DNA of 64,000 nt. Source: Ramlibacter pinisoli (GTDB lineage: Bacteria; Pseudomonadota; Gammaproteobacteria; Burkholderiales; Burkholderiaceae_C). The notes beneath the pieces were generated by a model that saw nothing but the letters and a program-made list of their open reading frames with translations, was not told the origin of the DNA and made no database searches. Positions 38,289-48,379 of this stretch are shown piece by piece. The number at the start of each line of letters is the position of its first letter. Within the stretch, counting starts at the first letter, position 1. Position numbers and translations under genes: made by a program. The stretch spans positions 2,095,501-2,159,500 of the forward strand of contig NZ_WSEL01000009.1 in the NCBI RefSeq assembly GCF_009758015.1, written 5' to 3'.

Positions 38289-39209
38289 TCATGGCGCGGC
38301 CTCCGAGGCCGTCGCAGCCGACCTCGCCCGCGCGCCATAGCGCGCGAACTGCGGCTGCACCTCGCTCGGCAATCCGAGCGCGGCAAGGAAGGCCGTGACC
38401 TCCGGTTGCCAGATCGGCAGGCCGGCGCGCGAGCCGAACATCGCGTGCGCGTCGCTGCCGAAGGTGCCGAATGCCACCAGGCGGGCCTGCCCGCCGCCGC
38501 CGAGATAGCGCTCGAGCATGGCGGCGGACAAGTCGGGTTGGAAGTAGCTGTCGTTCTCGCCGTAGAACCACAGCGAGGGCACGCGGGTCTGGCTGGCGTA
38601 GCTGCCGGCCGCCACCGCCAGCGTCCTTTGCCAGCCGGCGCAGCCGTCCTGCCGCAGGCCGCCGGCGAAATTGACCAGCCCGCGCACCCCGGGGTAGTTC
38701 TCGGCACCGAATGCCAGCGTGGTCCAGCCGCCGTGGGACTGGCCCACCACGACGATGCGGGCGCGATCGGCCCAGGGCTGGGAGCCGGCCCAGTCCAGCA
38801 CCACGCGCAGGTCCTGCGCCTGCACGCGCCCGTTGCTCTCGACGTTGCATCCGCCGCCGATGTAGCTGCCGCTGGAGCGCGAGAAGCCCTGCCGCATCGG
38901 CACCAGCACCGCATAGCCACGCTGCAGGAAGTAGCGCGCCGCCAGCGCCGGCCGGTAGCGGGACTGGAAGCGCGGATCGCCGTGCGCCTTGCCGTGGTTG
39001 ACCAGCACCAGCGGGAACGGGCCGTCGCCGTCGGGCTTGTAGACGGTGGTCTCGATCTCGGTCGAGAACAGCGTGCCCGTCTTGGCGACCATGACCACCG
39101 CCTCGTTCAGCGCCGCATCCAGCTGCGGCGCCTGCGCGCCGGCCGGCCCGCACCCGAGCAGGCCGGCCACCCACAGCAGGAGCATCGACGACAGGCGCTG
39201 GATCGGCAT
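38289..39209 (-). CDS. Secreted alpha/beta hydrolase (dienelactone-hydrolase-like)
   Basis: A 306-residue precursor with signal peptide MPIQRLSSMLLLWVAGLLGCGPAGAQA; the LLGC stretch could also be a lipobox. The core has PLVLVNHGKAHGD, the nucleophile elbow VVGQSHGGWT, an acidic LWFYGENDSYF and GSDAHAMF for His, a full Ser-Asp-His triad. It resembles exported dienelactone-hydrolase-like esterases/acylhydrolases. It is unusual in a leucine/isovalerate cluster. It may release a branched acyl group from an ester outside the cytoplasm to feed the pathway; this is inference. 12 bp separate it from the acyl-CoA dehydrogenase gene. Confidence 0.82.
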   Translation of the reverse strand: MPIQRLSSMLLLWVAGLLGCGPAGAQAPQLDAALNEAVVMVAKTGTLFSTEIETTVYKPDGDGPFPLVLVNHGKAHGDPRFQSRYRPALAARYFLQRGYAVLVPMRQGFSRSSGSYIGGGCNVESNGRVQAQDLRVVLDWAGSQPWADRARIVVVGQSHGGWTTLAFGAENYPGVRGLVNFAGGLRQDGCAGWQRTLAVAAGSYASQTRVPSLWFYGENDSYFQPDLSAAMLERYLGGGGQARLVAFGTFGSDAHAMFGSRAGLPIWQPEVTAFLAALGLPSEVQPQFARYGARARSAATASEAAP

Positions 39210-39221
39210 CGCGGTCAGGGT

Positions 39222-40361
39222 TCAGTAGCGCTTGGCCACTTCTTCCAGCATGACCTCGGTGGCGCCGCCGCCGATGGCCAGCACGCGGGCGTCGCGCCAC
39301 AGGCGCTCGATCGCCATCTCGCGCATGTAGCCCATGCCGCCGTGGAACTGCTGGCAGGCCTGCACCACCTCATTGACCAGCTCGCCGGTCAGCGCCTTGA
39401 GCATCGAGACCTCCTGCACGATGTCGTGGCCCTGGGTGACGCGCCAGCCGCAGTGGTACAGGAAGGCGCGCGCGGCCCGGGTCCTGGCGTCCAGCATGGC
39501 CAGCCGCTGGCGGATGACCTGCTGGTTCCACAGCGGCCCGCCGAACGCCTGCCGCTGGCGCACGTAGTCGAGCGTGAGCTGCAGCGCGCGCTGGCAGTGG
39601 CCCACCGCCATGGCGGCCAGGGCGATGCGCTCGGTCTGGAAGTTCTTCATCACCGAGTAGAAGCCCTTGCCCTCCTCGCCCAGCAGGTTGGCCGCCGGCA
39701 GGCGCACGTCGTCCAGCACCAGTTCGGCGGTGTCGCTGGACAGCCAGCCGGTCTTCTTCAGCGCCCGGCCGACCGAGAACCCCGGCGTGCCCTTCTCGAC
39801 GATGAACATCGAGACCTCGCGCTTGCCCGGACCGGTCTTGGCGGCGATGAAGTACAGGTCGGCGTGCACGCCGTTGGTGATGAAGAGCTTGCTGCCGTTC
39901 AGCACCCAGTGGTCGCCGTCGCGCTTGGCGCTGGTGCGGATGCCGGCCACGTCCGATCCGGCGCCCGGCTCGGTGATGCCCACCGCCGTGACCAGCTCGC
40001 CGGCGATCACGCGGCGCAGGTACTTGTCCTTCTGCGCCGGCGACCCCGCGTGGTGCAGGTGCGGGCTCGCCATGTCGGTGTGGACCAGCACGGTGATGAT
40101 GAAGCCGGCATAGGTGGACTGCGACAGCGCCTCGGCGAACACCAGGTTGGTGAGCGCATCGGCCCCGGCGCCGCCGTACTCGGGCTCGTACATCAGCCCG
40201 AACAGGCCGGCCTGCCCCATGCGCCGCAGCACCTCGCGCGGCACGAAGCCCTGCTCCTCCCAGGCGTCGGCCCTGCCCTCCACTTCGCGGGCGAGGAAGC
40301 GCGCCACCTGGTCGCGCAGGACCTGGTGCTCGGGGGTGTCGTAGATCGAGAGGTCGGACAT
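39222..40361 (-). CDS. Acyl-CoA dehydrogenase (isovaleryl-CoA/citronellyl-CoA type)
   Basis: A 379-residue flavoprotein. AVGITEPGAGSDVAG and LNGSKLFITNG surround the FAD site; the C-terminus has FHGGMGYMREMAIERLWRDAR. The usual C-terminal catalytic Glu of short/medium-chain enzymes is replaced (AIGGGATEV). A Glu in NFQTERIALA (Glu244) sits where isovaleryl-CoA dehydrogenase has its base, which fits branched substrates. In the leucine pathway it would make 3-methylcrotonyl-CoA from isovaleryl-CoA. Overall sequence also resembles AtuD-like citronellyl-CoA dehydrogenases, so the substrate is not certain. Confidence 0.9.
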   Translation of the reverse strand: MSDLSIYDTPEHQVLRDQVARFLAREVEGRADAWEEQGFVPREVLRRMGQAGLFGLMYEPEYGGAGADALTNLVFAEALSQSTYAGFIITVLVHTDMASPHLHHAGSPAQKDKYLRRVIAGELVTAVGITEPGAGSDVAGIRTSAKRDGDHWVLNGSKLFITNGVHADLYFIAAKTGPGKREVSMFIVEKGTPGFSVGRALKKTGWLSSDTAELVLDDVRLPAANLLGEEGKGFYSVMKNFQTERIALAAMAVGHCQRALQLTLDYVRQRQAFGGPLWNQQVIRQRLAMLDARTRAARAFLYHCGWRVTQGHDIVQEVSMLKALTGELVNEVVQACQQFHGGMGYMREMAIERLWRDARVLAIGGGATEVMLEEVAKRY

Positions 40362-40368
40362 GGCTTCC

Positions 40369-41496
40369 TCAGCAGTTGAACGGCTCGACACCGCCGTCGA
40401 AACGGCGGCGCTCCAGGCGCACCGGCGGCAGCGCGAGCGGCTCGCCATCGGCGAGCAGCGGCGCCAGCTGGAACTCGGCGCTGCCGGCATCGGCCGGCAC
40501 CGTGAACGCCAGCCCCGCGGTGGTGGGAACGGCCGCCGCCGGCAACGGTGCGCCGGGCTCGATGCGGTCGCTGAACACGAGCGAACCGGCGGTCAACGCC
40601 AGCGGGCGCACCGCCCCACCGGCGGCGTCGCGCAGCTGGAAGCCGTCGGCCTCCAGGCGCCAGCGCGCGCCCTGCCGCACCGCCAGCGCCAGCTCGGCGT
40701 GCAGGCCATCGTCCGACCTGGAGCGATACCAGCGGCCACTCCAGGCGATGCCCTCGTGGACAGCGGCGTGGCTGGTGCCGATGTAGTCCAGGATGTTGTC
40801 GCAGGCGCGCTGGGGCGTGTCGCGCCGGCAGGCGGCGGCGCGGGCCTCGTCCGCGGCCTGCTGCTGCGCGGAGCGGTAGCTGTCCGGCGTGGCGCGGGCG
40901 CCCCCGCGGGCGAGCTCCACCGCCGGCAGGTCGACGGTGCGGTCGTCAAAGCCCACGCGCAGGCCGGCCGCGGTCAGTTGCGGGCTGGCCGCCCCGGGCA
41001 GTTCGGCAATGCGCAGCCGCGCGCGGCCGAACGGTGCCTCCGGCTCCAGCGCCGCCGCGGGGCCGGCGCCCGGCCGCAGGCGCTGCGGATCGACCCAGGT
41101 GCCGGCGGCCACCGGCACCGAGCGGAACGCCGACAGCTGCACCGGCCCCTCGAGCGGCCGGCCATCGGCGACCACGCGCGGCAGCCCCGGCATGCGCACG
41201 GCCTTGCCGGCCGGCAACGCGAGCTGCACCCGGACCGGGACGGCGCCGTCGCGCGCCGCCTCGGCCACGACGGCCAGCGCGAGCCCGCCGCCCAGGTCGA
41301 CGTCCACGCCGGTGACCGGCCCGGCCTGGCCCTGGCACCAGGCGCGCCGGTCGCGCGCGCCCGCATGGGCGACGACCGGGCGCCAGTACGTCCCGTAGGG
41401 GGTGGGCACGCAGCCAGCGACCGGCAGGGCCAGCGCCGCGCCCAGCAGCCGGCGGCGCGCGAGGAAGGACCGGGGGTGCACCGCGCCGCTCCTCAC
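40369..41496 (-). CDS. Predicted lipoprotein of unknown function in the liu-type operon
   Basis: About 375 residues. The start GTG at 41496 overlaps the carboxylase beta stop by four bases (GTGA); a GTG at 41481 is the alternative. The signal has [19 protein letters not shown], an arginine-rich region then a lipobox. The mature protein is beta-rich, low in lysine, with cysteine pairs ([14 protein letters not shown] near the middle, FNC at the end). I find no known domain. Gene pairs like this hint at an envelope partner for the pathway, with no direct support. Only 7 bp separate it from the acyl-CoA dehydrogenase. Confidence 0.7.
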   Translation of the reverse strand: MRSGAVHPRSFLARRRLLGAALALPVAGCVPTPYGTYWRPVVAHAGARDRRAWCQGQAGPVTGVDVDLGGGLALAVVAEAARDGAVPVRVQLALPAGKAVRMPGLPRVVADGRPLEGPVQLSAFRSVPVAAGTWVDPQRLRPGAGPAAALEPEAPFGRARLRIAELPGAASPQLTAAGLRVGFDDRTVDLPAVELARGGARATPDSYRSAQQQAADEARAAACRRDTPQRACDNILDYIGTSHAAVHEGIAWSGRWYRSRSDDGLHAELALAVRQGARWRLEADGFQLRDAAGGAVRPLALTAGSLVFSDRIEPGAPLPAAAVPTTAGLAFTVPADAGSAEFQLAPLLADGEPLALPPVRLERRRFDGGVEPFNC

Positions 41497-43121
41497 ATCC
41501 GGAACACGCCGAACTTCGGCTCGCCGATCGGCGCGTTCAAAGCCGCCGACAGGCCCAGCGCCAGCACGCGGCGGGTGTCGGCCGGGTCGATGACGCCGTC
41601 GTCCCACAGGCGGGCGCTGGCGTAGTAGGGATGCGACTGGAAAGCGAACTGGTCGAGCAGCGGCTGCTTGAACTCGGCCTCGTCCTGCGCGCTCCACTGG
41701 CCGCCCCGGGCCTCGATGCCGTCGCGCCGCACGGTGGCCAGCACGCTGGCGGCCTGCTCGCCGCCCATCACCGAGATGCGCGCGTTGGGCCACATCCAGA
41801 GGAAGCGCGGGCTGAACGCGCGGCCGCACATGCCGTAGTTGCCGGCGCCGAAGCTGCCGCCGATGATGATCGTGAACTTGGGCACGCTGGCGGTGGCCAC
41901 CGCCGTGACCATCTTGGCGCCGTGGCGGGCGATGCCCTCGTTCTCGTACTTGCGCCCGACCATGAAGCCGGTGATGTTCTGCAGGAACACCAGCGGCACC
42001 TTGCGCTGGCAGCACAGCTCGATGAAGTGGGCGCCCTTCTGGGCCGACTCGCTGTACAGGATGCCGTTGTTGCCGATGATGCCCACCGGCATGCCCTCGA
42101 TGTGGGCGAAGCCGCACACCAGCGTGGTCGAGGAGCCGCCCGGCGTGCCGCCCCAGCGCGACTTGAACTCGTGGAATTCGCTGCCGTCGACGACGCGGGC
42201 GATGACCTCGCGCACGTCGTAGGGCCGGCGCGCCTCGGTCGGCACCACGCCCCACAGCTCGCGCGGGTCGTACCTGGGCGGCCGCGGCTCGCGCAGCTGG
42301 GCCTGCGGCAGCTTCTCGCGGTTCAGGCTGGCCACCGCCTGGCGCGCCAGCGCCAGCGCGTGCATGTCGTTCTGGGCCAGGTGGTCGGCCACGCCCGACA
42401 GCCGGGTGTGCACGTCGCCGCCGCCCAGGTCCTCGGCCGAGACCACCTCGCCGGTGGCCGCCTTCACCAGCGGCGGGCCGCCCAGGAAGATGGTGCCCTG
42501 GTTCTTCACGATGATGGTCTCGTCGCTCATCGCCGGCACGTAGGCGCCGCCGGCCGTGCACGATCCCATCACCACCGCGATCTGCGCGATGCCCTGCGCC
42601 GACAGATTGGCCTGGTTGTAGAAGATGCGGCCGAAGTGCTCGCGGTCCGGGAACACCTCGTCCTGCTGCGGCAGGTTGGCGCCGCCCGAGTCCACCAGGT
42701 AGATGCAGGGCAGCCGGTTCTGCATCGCGATCTCCTGCGCCCGCACGTGCTTCTTCACCGTCATCGGGTAGTAGGTGCCGCCCTTGACGGTGGCGTCGTT
42801 GCACACGATGACCACGTCGCGCCCGCTCACCCGGCCGATGCCGGCGATGAGCCCGGCACAGGGCGCGTCGCCGTTGTACATGGCGAACGCGGCCAGCGGC
42901 GCCAGCTCGAGAAAGGGCGTGCCGGGGTCCAGCAGCATCTGCACCCGCTCGCGCGGCAGCAGCTTGCCGCGGGCCACGTGCTTGGCGCGGGCGGCGTCGC
43001 CGCCGCCGGCGGCCATGAGGTCCAGCTGGGCCTGCAGGTCCTCGACCAGGCCACGCATGACTTCGGCGTTGGCCTGGAACTCGGCGGAGCGGACGTTGAG
43101 TTGGCTTTCCAGGACGGACAT
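41493..43121 (-). CDS. liuB: Methylcrotonyl-CoA carboxylase-type carboxyltransferase subunit (beta)
   Basis: A 542-residue carboxyltransferase with both crotonase-like halves. Visible are [105 protein letters not shown] and [20 protein letters not shown]. It transfers the carboxyl group from biotin (alpha subunit at 34711-36699) to the acyl-CoA. The LiuB/AtuC split (methylcrotonyl versus geranyl) cannot be settled by eye. First gene of the cluster, 155 bp from the divergent AraC regulator. Confidence 0.93.
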   Translation of the reverse strand: MSVLESQLNVRSAEFQANAEVMRGLVEDLQAQLDLMAAGGGDAARAKHVARGKLLPRERVQMLLDPGTPFLELAPLAAFAMYNGDAPCAGLIAGIGRVSGRDVVIVCNDATVKGGTYYPMTVKKHVRAQEIAMQNRLPCIYLVDSGGANLPQQDEVFPDREHFGRIFYNQANLSAQGIAQIAVVMGSCTAGGAYVPAMSDETIIVKNQGTIFLGGPPLVKAATGEVVSAEDLGGGDVHTRLSGVADHLAQNDMHALALARQAVASLNREKLPQAQLREPRPPRYDPRELWGVVPTEARRPYDVREVIARVVDGSEFHEFKSRWGGTPGGSSTTLVCGFAHIEGMPVGIIGNNGILYSESAQKGAHFIELCCQRKVPLVFLQNITGFMVGRKYENEGIARHGAKMVTAVATASVPKFTIIIGGSFGAGNYGMCGRAFSPRFLWMWPNARISVMGGEQAASVLATVRRDGIEARGGQWSAQDEAEFKQPLLDQFAFQSHPYYASARLWDDGVIDPADTRRVLALGLSAALNAPIGEPKFGVFRM

Positions 43122-43281
43122 GGGGTGCTTTCGGATGCGGACGGGGAAGCTTGCGCCGGCGCGGCGGCCACGGCCAACGGGGTGATCCCGGCCCGGCCGC
43201 GCGCGGCTGCCCGCAAGCCTACGCCAGCACGGCCCGGTACGGCGCGTCCGATGGGGTGCAAATCCTGCCACACTCGTGTCC

Positions 43282-44325
43282 ATGCCTGCCCCACGCCCGC
43301 AGCCCTCCGCCGGCCCCCCTGCGGCCGTCACGCCGATGGCGTTCGCACGAGCGATCGTGGCGGCCTACCGGGGCGACGGGCTGGCTCCCGACGCAGCCCT
43401 CAAGCTGGCACAGATCACGCCAGCGCAGCTGCGCCAGCCGGACGGGCGCATGACGGCCCGCCAGCTCGAGGTGCTGGCGGCCGCGGCGATGCAGGAACGC
43501 GACGACGAGGGCCTGGGCGCCTTCGGCCGCAAGCTGCCCTGGGGCAGTTACGGCCTGCTCGCCCGCGCCTCGCTGACGGCGCCCGACCTGGGCACGGCGC
43601 TCAAGCGCTGGTGCCGGCACCACGGGCTGCTGACCGACGACATCCGGCTCGCGCTGGCCGTGGCCGGCCCCGCGGCGTCGATCACGCTGGAGGAGCGGCG
43701 CCCGCTGCCGGCCGAGGTGCGCGAGCTGTCGATCGCCTTCATCCTGCGCAACATCCACGGGCTGGCCTGCTGGTACGTGGATTCGCGCATCCCGCTGCTC
43801 GGGGCGAGCTTTCCGTTCGCCGCCCCGCTGCACGCCGACGCCTACCGCCACATGTTCCCGGGCGGGCCGCTGCAGTTCGGCGGCGGCGCTGCGGCGGTGA
43901 TCCGCTTCGACGCCGACTACCTGCGGCTGCCGGTGCGGCGCGACGAGAAGGCGCTCAGCCAGCTGCTGCGCCAGCGGGCGCTGCAGCTGACCGTGCTGCA
44001 GTACCGGCGCGACCGGCTGCTGGCGGCGCAGGTGCGCCAGGCCCTGGCCACCCAGCCGGGCGAGGGCCACACCGCGCAGGCGCTGGCCGGCCTGCTGCAC
44101 GTCTCGCCCCGCACCCTGCACCGGCAACTGAAGGACGAGGGCGCCAGCCTGCAGCAGCTGAAGGACGAGGTGCGGCTGGAACGCGCCCGGGACCTGCTGC
44201 TGCGCACGCGCCAGCCGCTCAAGCAGGTGGCGGCGGCCGTGGGGTTCCGCAACGAGAAGAGCTTCGCGCGCGCGTTCCGGCGCCAGGTGGGCGTGGCGCC
44301 GGGCGCGTTCCGCGCCAGCCGCTGA
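43282..44325 (+). CDS. AraC-family transcriptional regulator (arabinose-binding-domain type)
   Basis: About 347 residues. A large N-terminal ligand domain (about 20-205), as in OruR/ArgR-like PF12625 regulators, contains [24 protein letters not shown] and [19 protein letters not shown]. The C-terminal AraC DNA-binding part has [20 protein letters not shown] and [26 protein letters not shown] at 43282 is used; a GTG at 43276 is in frame two codons upstream. It is divergent from the carboxylase beta gene, the usual place for an activator of the adjacent catabolic operon. Confidence 0.9.
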   Translation: MPAPRPQPSAGPPAAVTPMAFARAIVAAYRGDGLAPDAALKLAQITPAQLRQPDGRMTARQLEVLAAAAMQERDDEGLGAFGRKLPWGSYGLLARASLTAPDLGTALKRWCRHHGLLTDDIRLALAVAGPAASITLEERRPLPAEVRELSIAFILRNIHGLACWYVDSRIPLLGASFPFAAPLHADAYRHMFPGGPLQFGGGAAAVIRFDADYLRLPVRRDEKALSQLLRQRALQLTVLQYRRDRLLAAQVRQALATQPGEGHTAQALAGLLHVSPRTLHRQLKDEGASLQQLKDEVRLERARDLLLRTRQPLKQVAAAVGFRNEKSFARAFRRQVGVAPGAFRASR

Positions 44326-44337
44326 GCCGCGGCGCGC

Positions 44338-44577
44338 TCAGCCCCGATAGCTCTCCACCGTGCGTGGGTCGCGCACCTGCGCGCTGTCGGGGTCCTCGCC
44401 GAACTCGCGCTTGGCGCGCCGCTGGCGCAGCAGGTCCCAGCACTGGTCCAGCTGTTCGGAGACGTGCTTCAGGCGCGCGTGCTTCGCCTGCGGGTCGCCG
44501 CGCTCGGTCAGGAGCCGGTGCTCCTCGTCGACCAGTTCCGAGATGTGGTCCAGGATGCCCTTGTCAGTGGTGCTCAT
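44338..44577 (-). CDS. DUF2630 family protein
   Basis: A 79-residue, highly charged helical protein. ILDHISELVDEEHRLLTERG and HVSEQLDQCWDLLRQRRAKREFG match DUF2630, short proteins with a predicted two-helix hairpin and no known role. GCAGGAGAT gives a good ribosome-binding site before ATG 44577. It is convergent with the AraC regulator (12 bp gap) and divergent from the dioxygenase gene. Confidence 0.88.
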   Translation of the reverse strand: MSTTDKGILDHISELVDEEHRLLTERGDPQAKHARLKHVSEQLDQCWDLLRQRRAKREFGEDPDSAQVRDPRTVESYRG

Positions 44578-44694
44578 GCGGATCTCCTGCAACTCGCACC
44601 CTTCATCGTACGCCGCCGACCACCCGGACGGGCCCGGGAACTTTGGCCCCGCCGGCCTGTCCAGCTTGGACACACGAAGCCCGGGGAGGGGCAC

Positions 44695-45585
44695 TTGAAC
44701 CGACGAGACCTGCTTGCATCCGGCGCCGCGGCGCTGCTGGCCACCGGTGCCCGCGCCGCCACCGCCCTGGACGGCCTGGCCGCGCTGCCGAAGACGCCCC
44801 GGCTGCCGGTGGTGTTCGTCGGCCACGGCAGCCCGATGAACGTCATCACCGAGAACCCCTGGCGTCCGCAGTGGGAGGCGCTCGGCCGCACCTTCGGCGC
44901 CGAGCACCCGCGCCCGGCCGCCATCCTGTGCATCTCGGCCCACTGGCTCACCGACGGCTGGTGGGTCACCGGCATGCAGCGGCCGCCCACCATCCACGAT
45001 TTCGGCGGCTTCCCGCAGGCCCTGTTCGACCAGCGCTATCCGGCCCCCGGCGCCCCGGCGCTGGCGCGCGACCTGGTGGCGGCGGCCCGCGGCCGCCGGC
45101 TGCGCCCGGACGAGCGCCAGTGGGGCTACGACCACGGCACCTGGTCGGTGCTCAAGCCGATGTTCCCGCGCGCCGACATCCCGGTGCTGCAGCTCAGCCT
45201 CGACATGGCCCGGCCGCCGCAGGAGCACCTGGCGGCAGGGCGCGAGCTGCGCGCCCTGCGCGAGCGCGGCGTCCTCATCGTGGGCAGCGGCAACGTGGTG
45301 CACAACCTGCGCGCCGTCCAGCGCGGCGGAGCGCCCGACCAGGCCTACGACTGGGCGGCGTCGTTCGACGCCTGGGCCGCGCCGCTGATCGAGCGGGCCG
45401 ACGGCGCCGCGCTGGCGGGCTTCCAGGCGCGCGGCGCCGAGGCCCAGCTGGCCCATCCTTTTCCCGACCACTGGCTGCCGCTGCTGCATGCGGTCGGCGC
45501 GGTCGCTCCCGGCGAGCGCGTGCGCCAGTTCAACCTCGGCTTCCAGAGCGGCTCGCTGTCGATGCGCTCGGTGGTCTGGGGCTGA
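44695..45585 (+). CDS. Class III extradiol (DODA/YgiD-type) dioxygenase with Tat-like signal peptide
   Basis: A 296-residue protein from a TTG start, chosen because GGGGAGGGG lies 5-7 bases before it and the sequence from there is an export signal (NRRDLLASGAAALLATGARA, twin-arginine pattern). The DODA-type metal ligands are His44 in GHGSP, His83 in SAHW, His147 in YDHGTW and probably His203 in GNVVHNLR. YgiD-like enzymes cleave DOPA-type catechols and are normally cytoplasmic. A Tat leader implies folding with metal inside and action in the periplasm. No partner genes for catechol use lie nearby. Confidence 0.85.
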   Translation: MNRRDLLASGAAALLATGARAATALDGLAALPKTPRLPVVFVGHGSPMNVITENPWRPQWEALGRTFGAEHPRPAAILCISAHWLTDGWWVTGMQRPPTIHDFGGFPQALFDQRYPAPGAPALARDLVAAARGRRLRPDERQWGYDHGTWSVLKPMFPRADIPVLQLSLDMARPPQEHLAAGRELRALRERGVLIVGSGNVVHNLRAVQRGGAPDQAYDWAASFDAWAAPLIERADGAALAGFQARGAEAQLAHPFPDHWLPLLHAVGAVAPGERVRQFNLGFQSGSLSMRSVVWG

Positions 45586-45594
45586 GCCGGGCGC

Positions 45595-46275
<681 letters not shown>

Positions 46276-46394
46276 GCCGCAACGGTAGCGGATCACGGAC
46301 GGCCGAGCCAGCGGGAGCAGCCGCGAGCCGGACACGGGCCCCGGCACCTGCGGCAGCGCAAGGCGGTGCCGCGGCCGTGGACCACAATGGCCGC

Positions 46395-48257
46395 ATGACG
46401 AGCCAGCAGCAAGGTTCCTCCCTCTTCGACGATCCCAGCGCCCTGCTGCATGCCATCGCGGATGCCACCGACGACGTCATCTTCGCCAAGGACCTGCAGG
46501 GCTGCTACCAGTTCGCCAACCCCGCCATGCTGGCGGCGATGGGGCGCCCGGCCGAGGAGGTGATCGGCCGCACCGACCTCGAGATCCAGCCCGACGAGAA
46601 CCTCGCCCGGCGGCTGATGGCCAACGACCGCGCGGTCATCGCCTCGGGCGGGGTGCTCGAGCGCGAGGAGGCCATCCGGACGCCCGGCGGCGAAGAACGC
46701 TTCTGGCTGGCGCGCAAGATGCCGCTGCGCGACCCGGACGGCCGCATCGTCGGCGTGCTGGGCATCTCGCGCGACGTCACCCGGCGCAAGCAGGCCGATG
46801 CCGAGCGCGAGGCCGACCGGCTCAAGTTGCGCATGGGCATCCAGGCCGCCGGCCTGGTGATGGCGGAGATCGACTACCGCCACGACCGCAACCACATCTC
46901 GGCCGAGCTGGCGCGGCTGATCGAACTGGGCGACCAGGACATGGTGGTGCCGAGGCAGGCCATCTTCGACCGCGTGCACCCCGACGACCGGCAGCGCTAC
47001 GTCGAGGCCATCGCCGCCACCACCGATCCGGCGGGCAGCGGACTGCTGGCCATCGACGTGCGCGCCCTGCTGCCCAGCGGCATCGTGCGCTGGTTGCACA
47101 TCCGGCTGCAGGTCACCTTCAGCGAGGTCGACGGCCAGCTGCGCCCGGACCGCGGCTTCTGCGCCGCGCGCGACGTCACCGCCGAGCGCCAGGCCGAAAG
47201 CCGCCTGCGGGCGGCGCAGCGCATGACCGAGTCGGTGATCGAGGGCGCCGGCGCGCTGGTCTACGCCAAGGACCTGGCGGGCCGCTACATCCTGTTCAAC
47301 CACGCCTGGCGCACGCAGACCGCGCTGACACCGGAGCAGGCCCTGGGCGCCACCGACGACCAGCTGTTCGGCCCCGAGGCCGCGCGCCAGCTGCGTGCCA
47401 ACGACCGCCAGGTGGCCGAGAGCGGCGAGCCGCTGCAGGTGCAGGAGCGGGTGGTCATGAACGGCCGCACGATCGTCTACCGCTCGAGCAAGTTCCCGCT
47501 CTACGACGACAGCGGCCGCATCCACGCGGTGTGCGGCGTGTCGACCGACGTCACCGACGTGGTCGAGGCCGACCGCCGCAAGGACGAGTTCCTGGCCACG
47601 CTGGCGCACGAGCTGCGCAACCCGCTCGCGCCGATCCGCAACGGGCTGGAGATCCTGCGCCTGTCGCAGCTGGCGCCCAAGGCCGAGCGCACGCGCGAGA
47701 TCATGGAGCGGCAGTTCCGCCACCTGGTGCGGCTGGTCGACGACCTGCTCGACGTCTCGCGCATCAGCCGCGGCAAGCTCGAGCTGCGCCTGCAGCCCAC
47801 GACGCTGCAGCAATGCATCGCCGAGGCACTGGAGGCCAGCCAGGGCGCCGTCGAGGCGGCCGGCCACAGCCTCGCGGTCGACCTGGCGCCGCAGCCCCTG
47901 CGGCTGCACGGCGACCCCACGCGGCTGGCCCAGGTGGTGGGCAACCTGGTCAACAACGCCACCCGCTACACACCGCCCGGCGGCCACCTGCGCGTCAGCG
48001 CCCGGGCCGAGGGCGGCCAGGCCGTGCTGCAGGTCAGCGACGACGGCAGCGGCATCGCGGCGGAGACGCTGCCACGCGTGTTCGACCTGTTCGCCCAGGG
48101 CACGGCCGCGCCCCACCAGGCCCAGGCGGGGCTGGGCATCGGACTGTGGCTGGTGCGCAAGCTGGTCGACCGGCACCACGGCACGATCGAGGCCTGCAGC
48201 GACGGGCCGGGACGCGGCAGCACCTTCACCGTCCGCCTGCCGCTGGCCGACGGCTGA
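46395..48257 (+). CDS. Soluble sensor histidine kinase with three PAS domains (orphan)
   Basis: A 620-residue protein with no membrane segment. Three PAS/PAC units lie at about 15-140 (DDVIFAKDLQGCYQFANPAM), 150-275 (PAS_3-like, IFDRVHPDDRQRYVEA) and 290-395 (ALVYAKDLAGRYILFNHAW). Then HisKA with AHELRNPLAPIRNGLEIL (phospho-acceptor His405) and HATPase_c with NLVNNATRYTPPGG, DDGSGIA and GLGIGLWLV follow. It senses a cytoplasmic signal by its PAS domains. No response regulator is in the window, so the partner is elsewhere. The start was taken as ATG 46395 (MTSQQQGSSLFDD). No cofactor-binding residues are obvious. Confidence 0.92.
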   Translation: MTSQQQGSSLFDDPSALLHAIADATDDVIFAKDLQGCYQFANPAMLAAMGRPAEEVIGRTDLEIQPDENLARRLMANDRAVIASGGVLEREEAIRTPGGEERFWLARKMPLRDPDGRIVGVLGISRDVTRRKQADAEREADRLKLRMGIQAAGLVMAEIDYRHDRNHISAELARLIELGDQDMVVPRQAIFDRVHPDDRQRYVEAIAATTDPAGSGLLAIDVRALLPSGIVRWLHIRLQVTFSEVDGQLRPDRGFCAARDVTAERQAESRLRAAQRMTESVIEGAGALVYAKDLAGRYILFNHAWRTQTALTPEQALGATDDQLFGPEAARQLRANDRQVAESGEPLQVQERVVMNGRTIVYRSSKFPLYDDSGRIHAVCGVSTDVTDVVEADRRKDEFLATLAHELRNPLAPIRNGLEILRLSQLAPKAERTREIMERQFRHLVRLVDDLLDVSRISRGKLELRLQPTTLQQCIAEALEASQGAVEAAGHSLAVDLAPQPLRLHGDPTRLAQVVGNLVNNATRYTPPGGHLRVSARAEGGQAVLQVSDDGSGIAAETLPRVFDLFAQGTAAPHQAQAGLGIGLWLVRKLVDRHHGTIEACSDGPGRGSTFTVRLPLADG

Positions 48258-48379
48258 GTCGCTGCGGCCGAGCCCGCGCGACCAGGCGTGACGGGCGCAG
48301 CAAAGTGTCAACGCCGTCCCGCCAGCCGCCGCGGACGGGCTATCGTGATCGGTTCCCCGCACTCCCTTCCGTCGCGGCC

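Noticed and set aside
44464..44694. Longer N-terminus for the DODA-type dioxygenase
   Set aside because: It would overlap the DUF2630 gene and bury the signal peptide; the TTG at 44695 has a strong ribosome-binding site.
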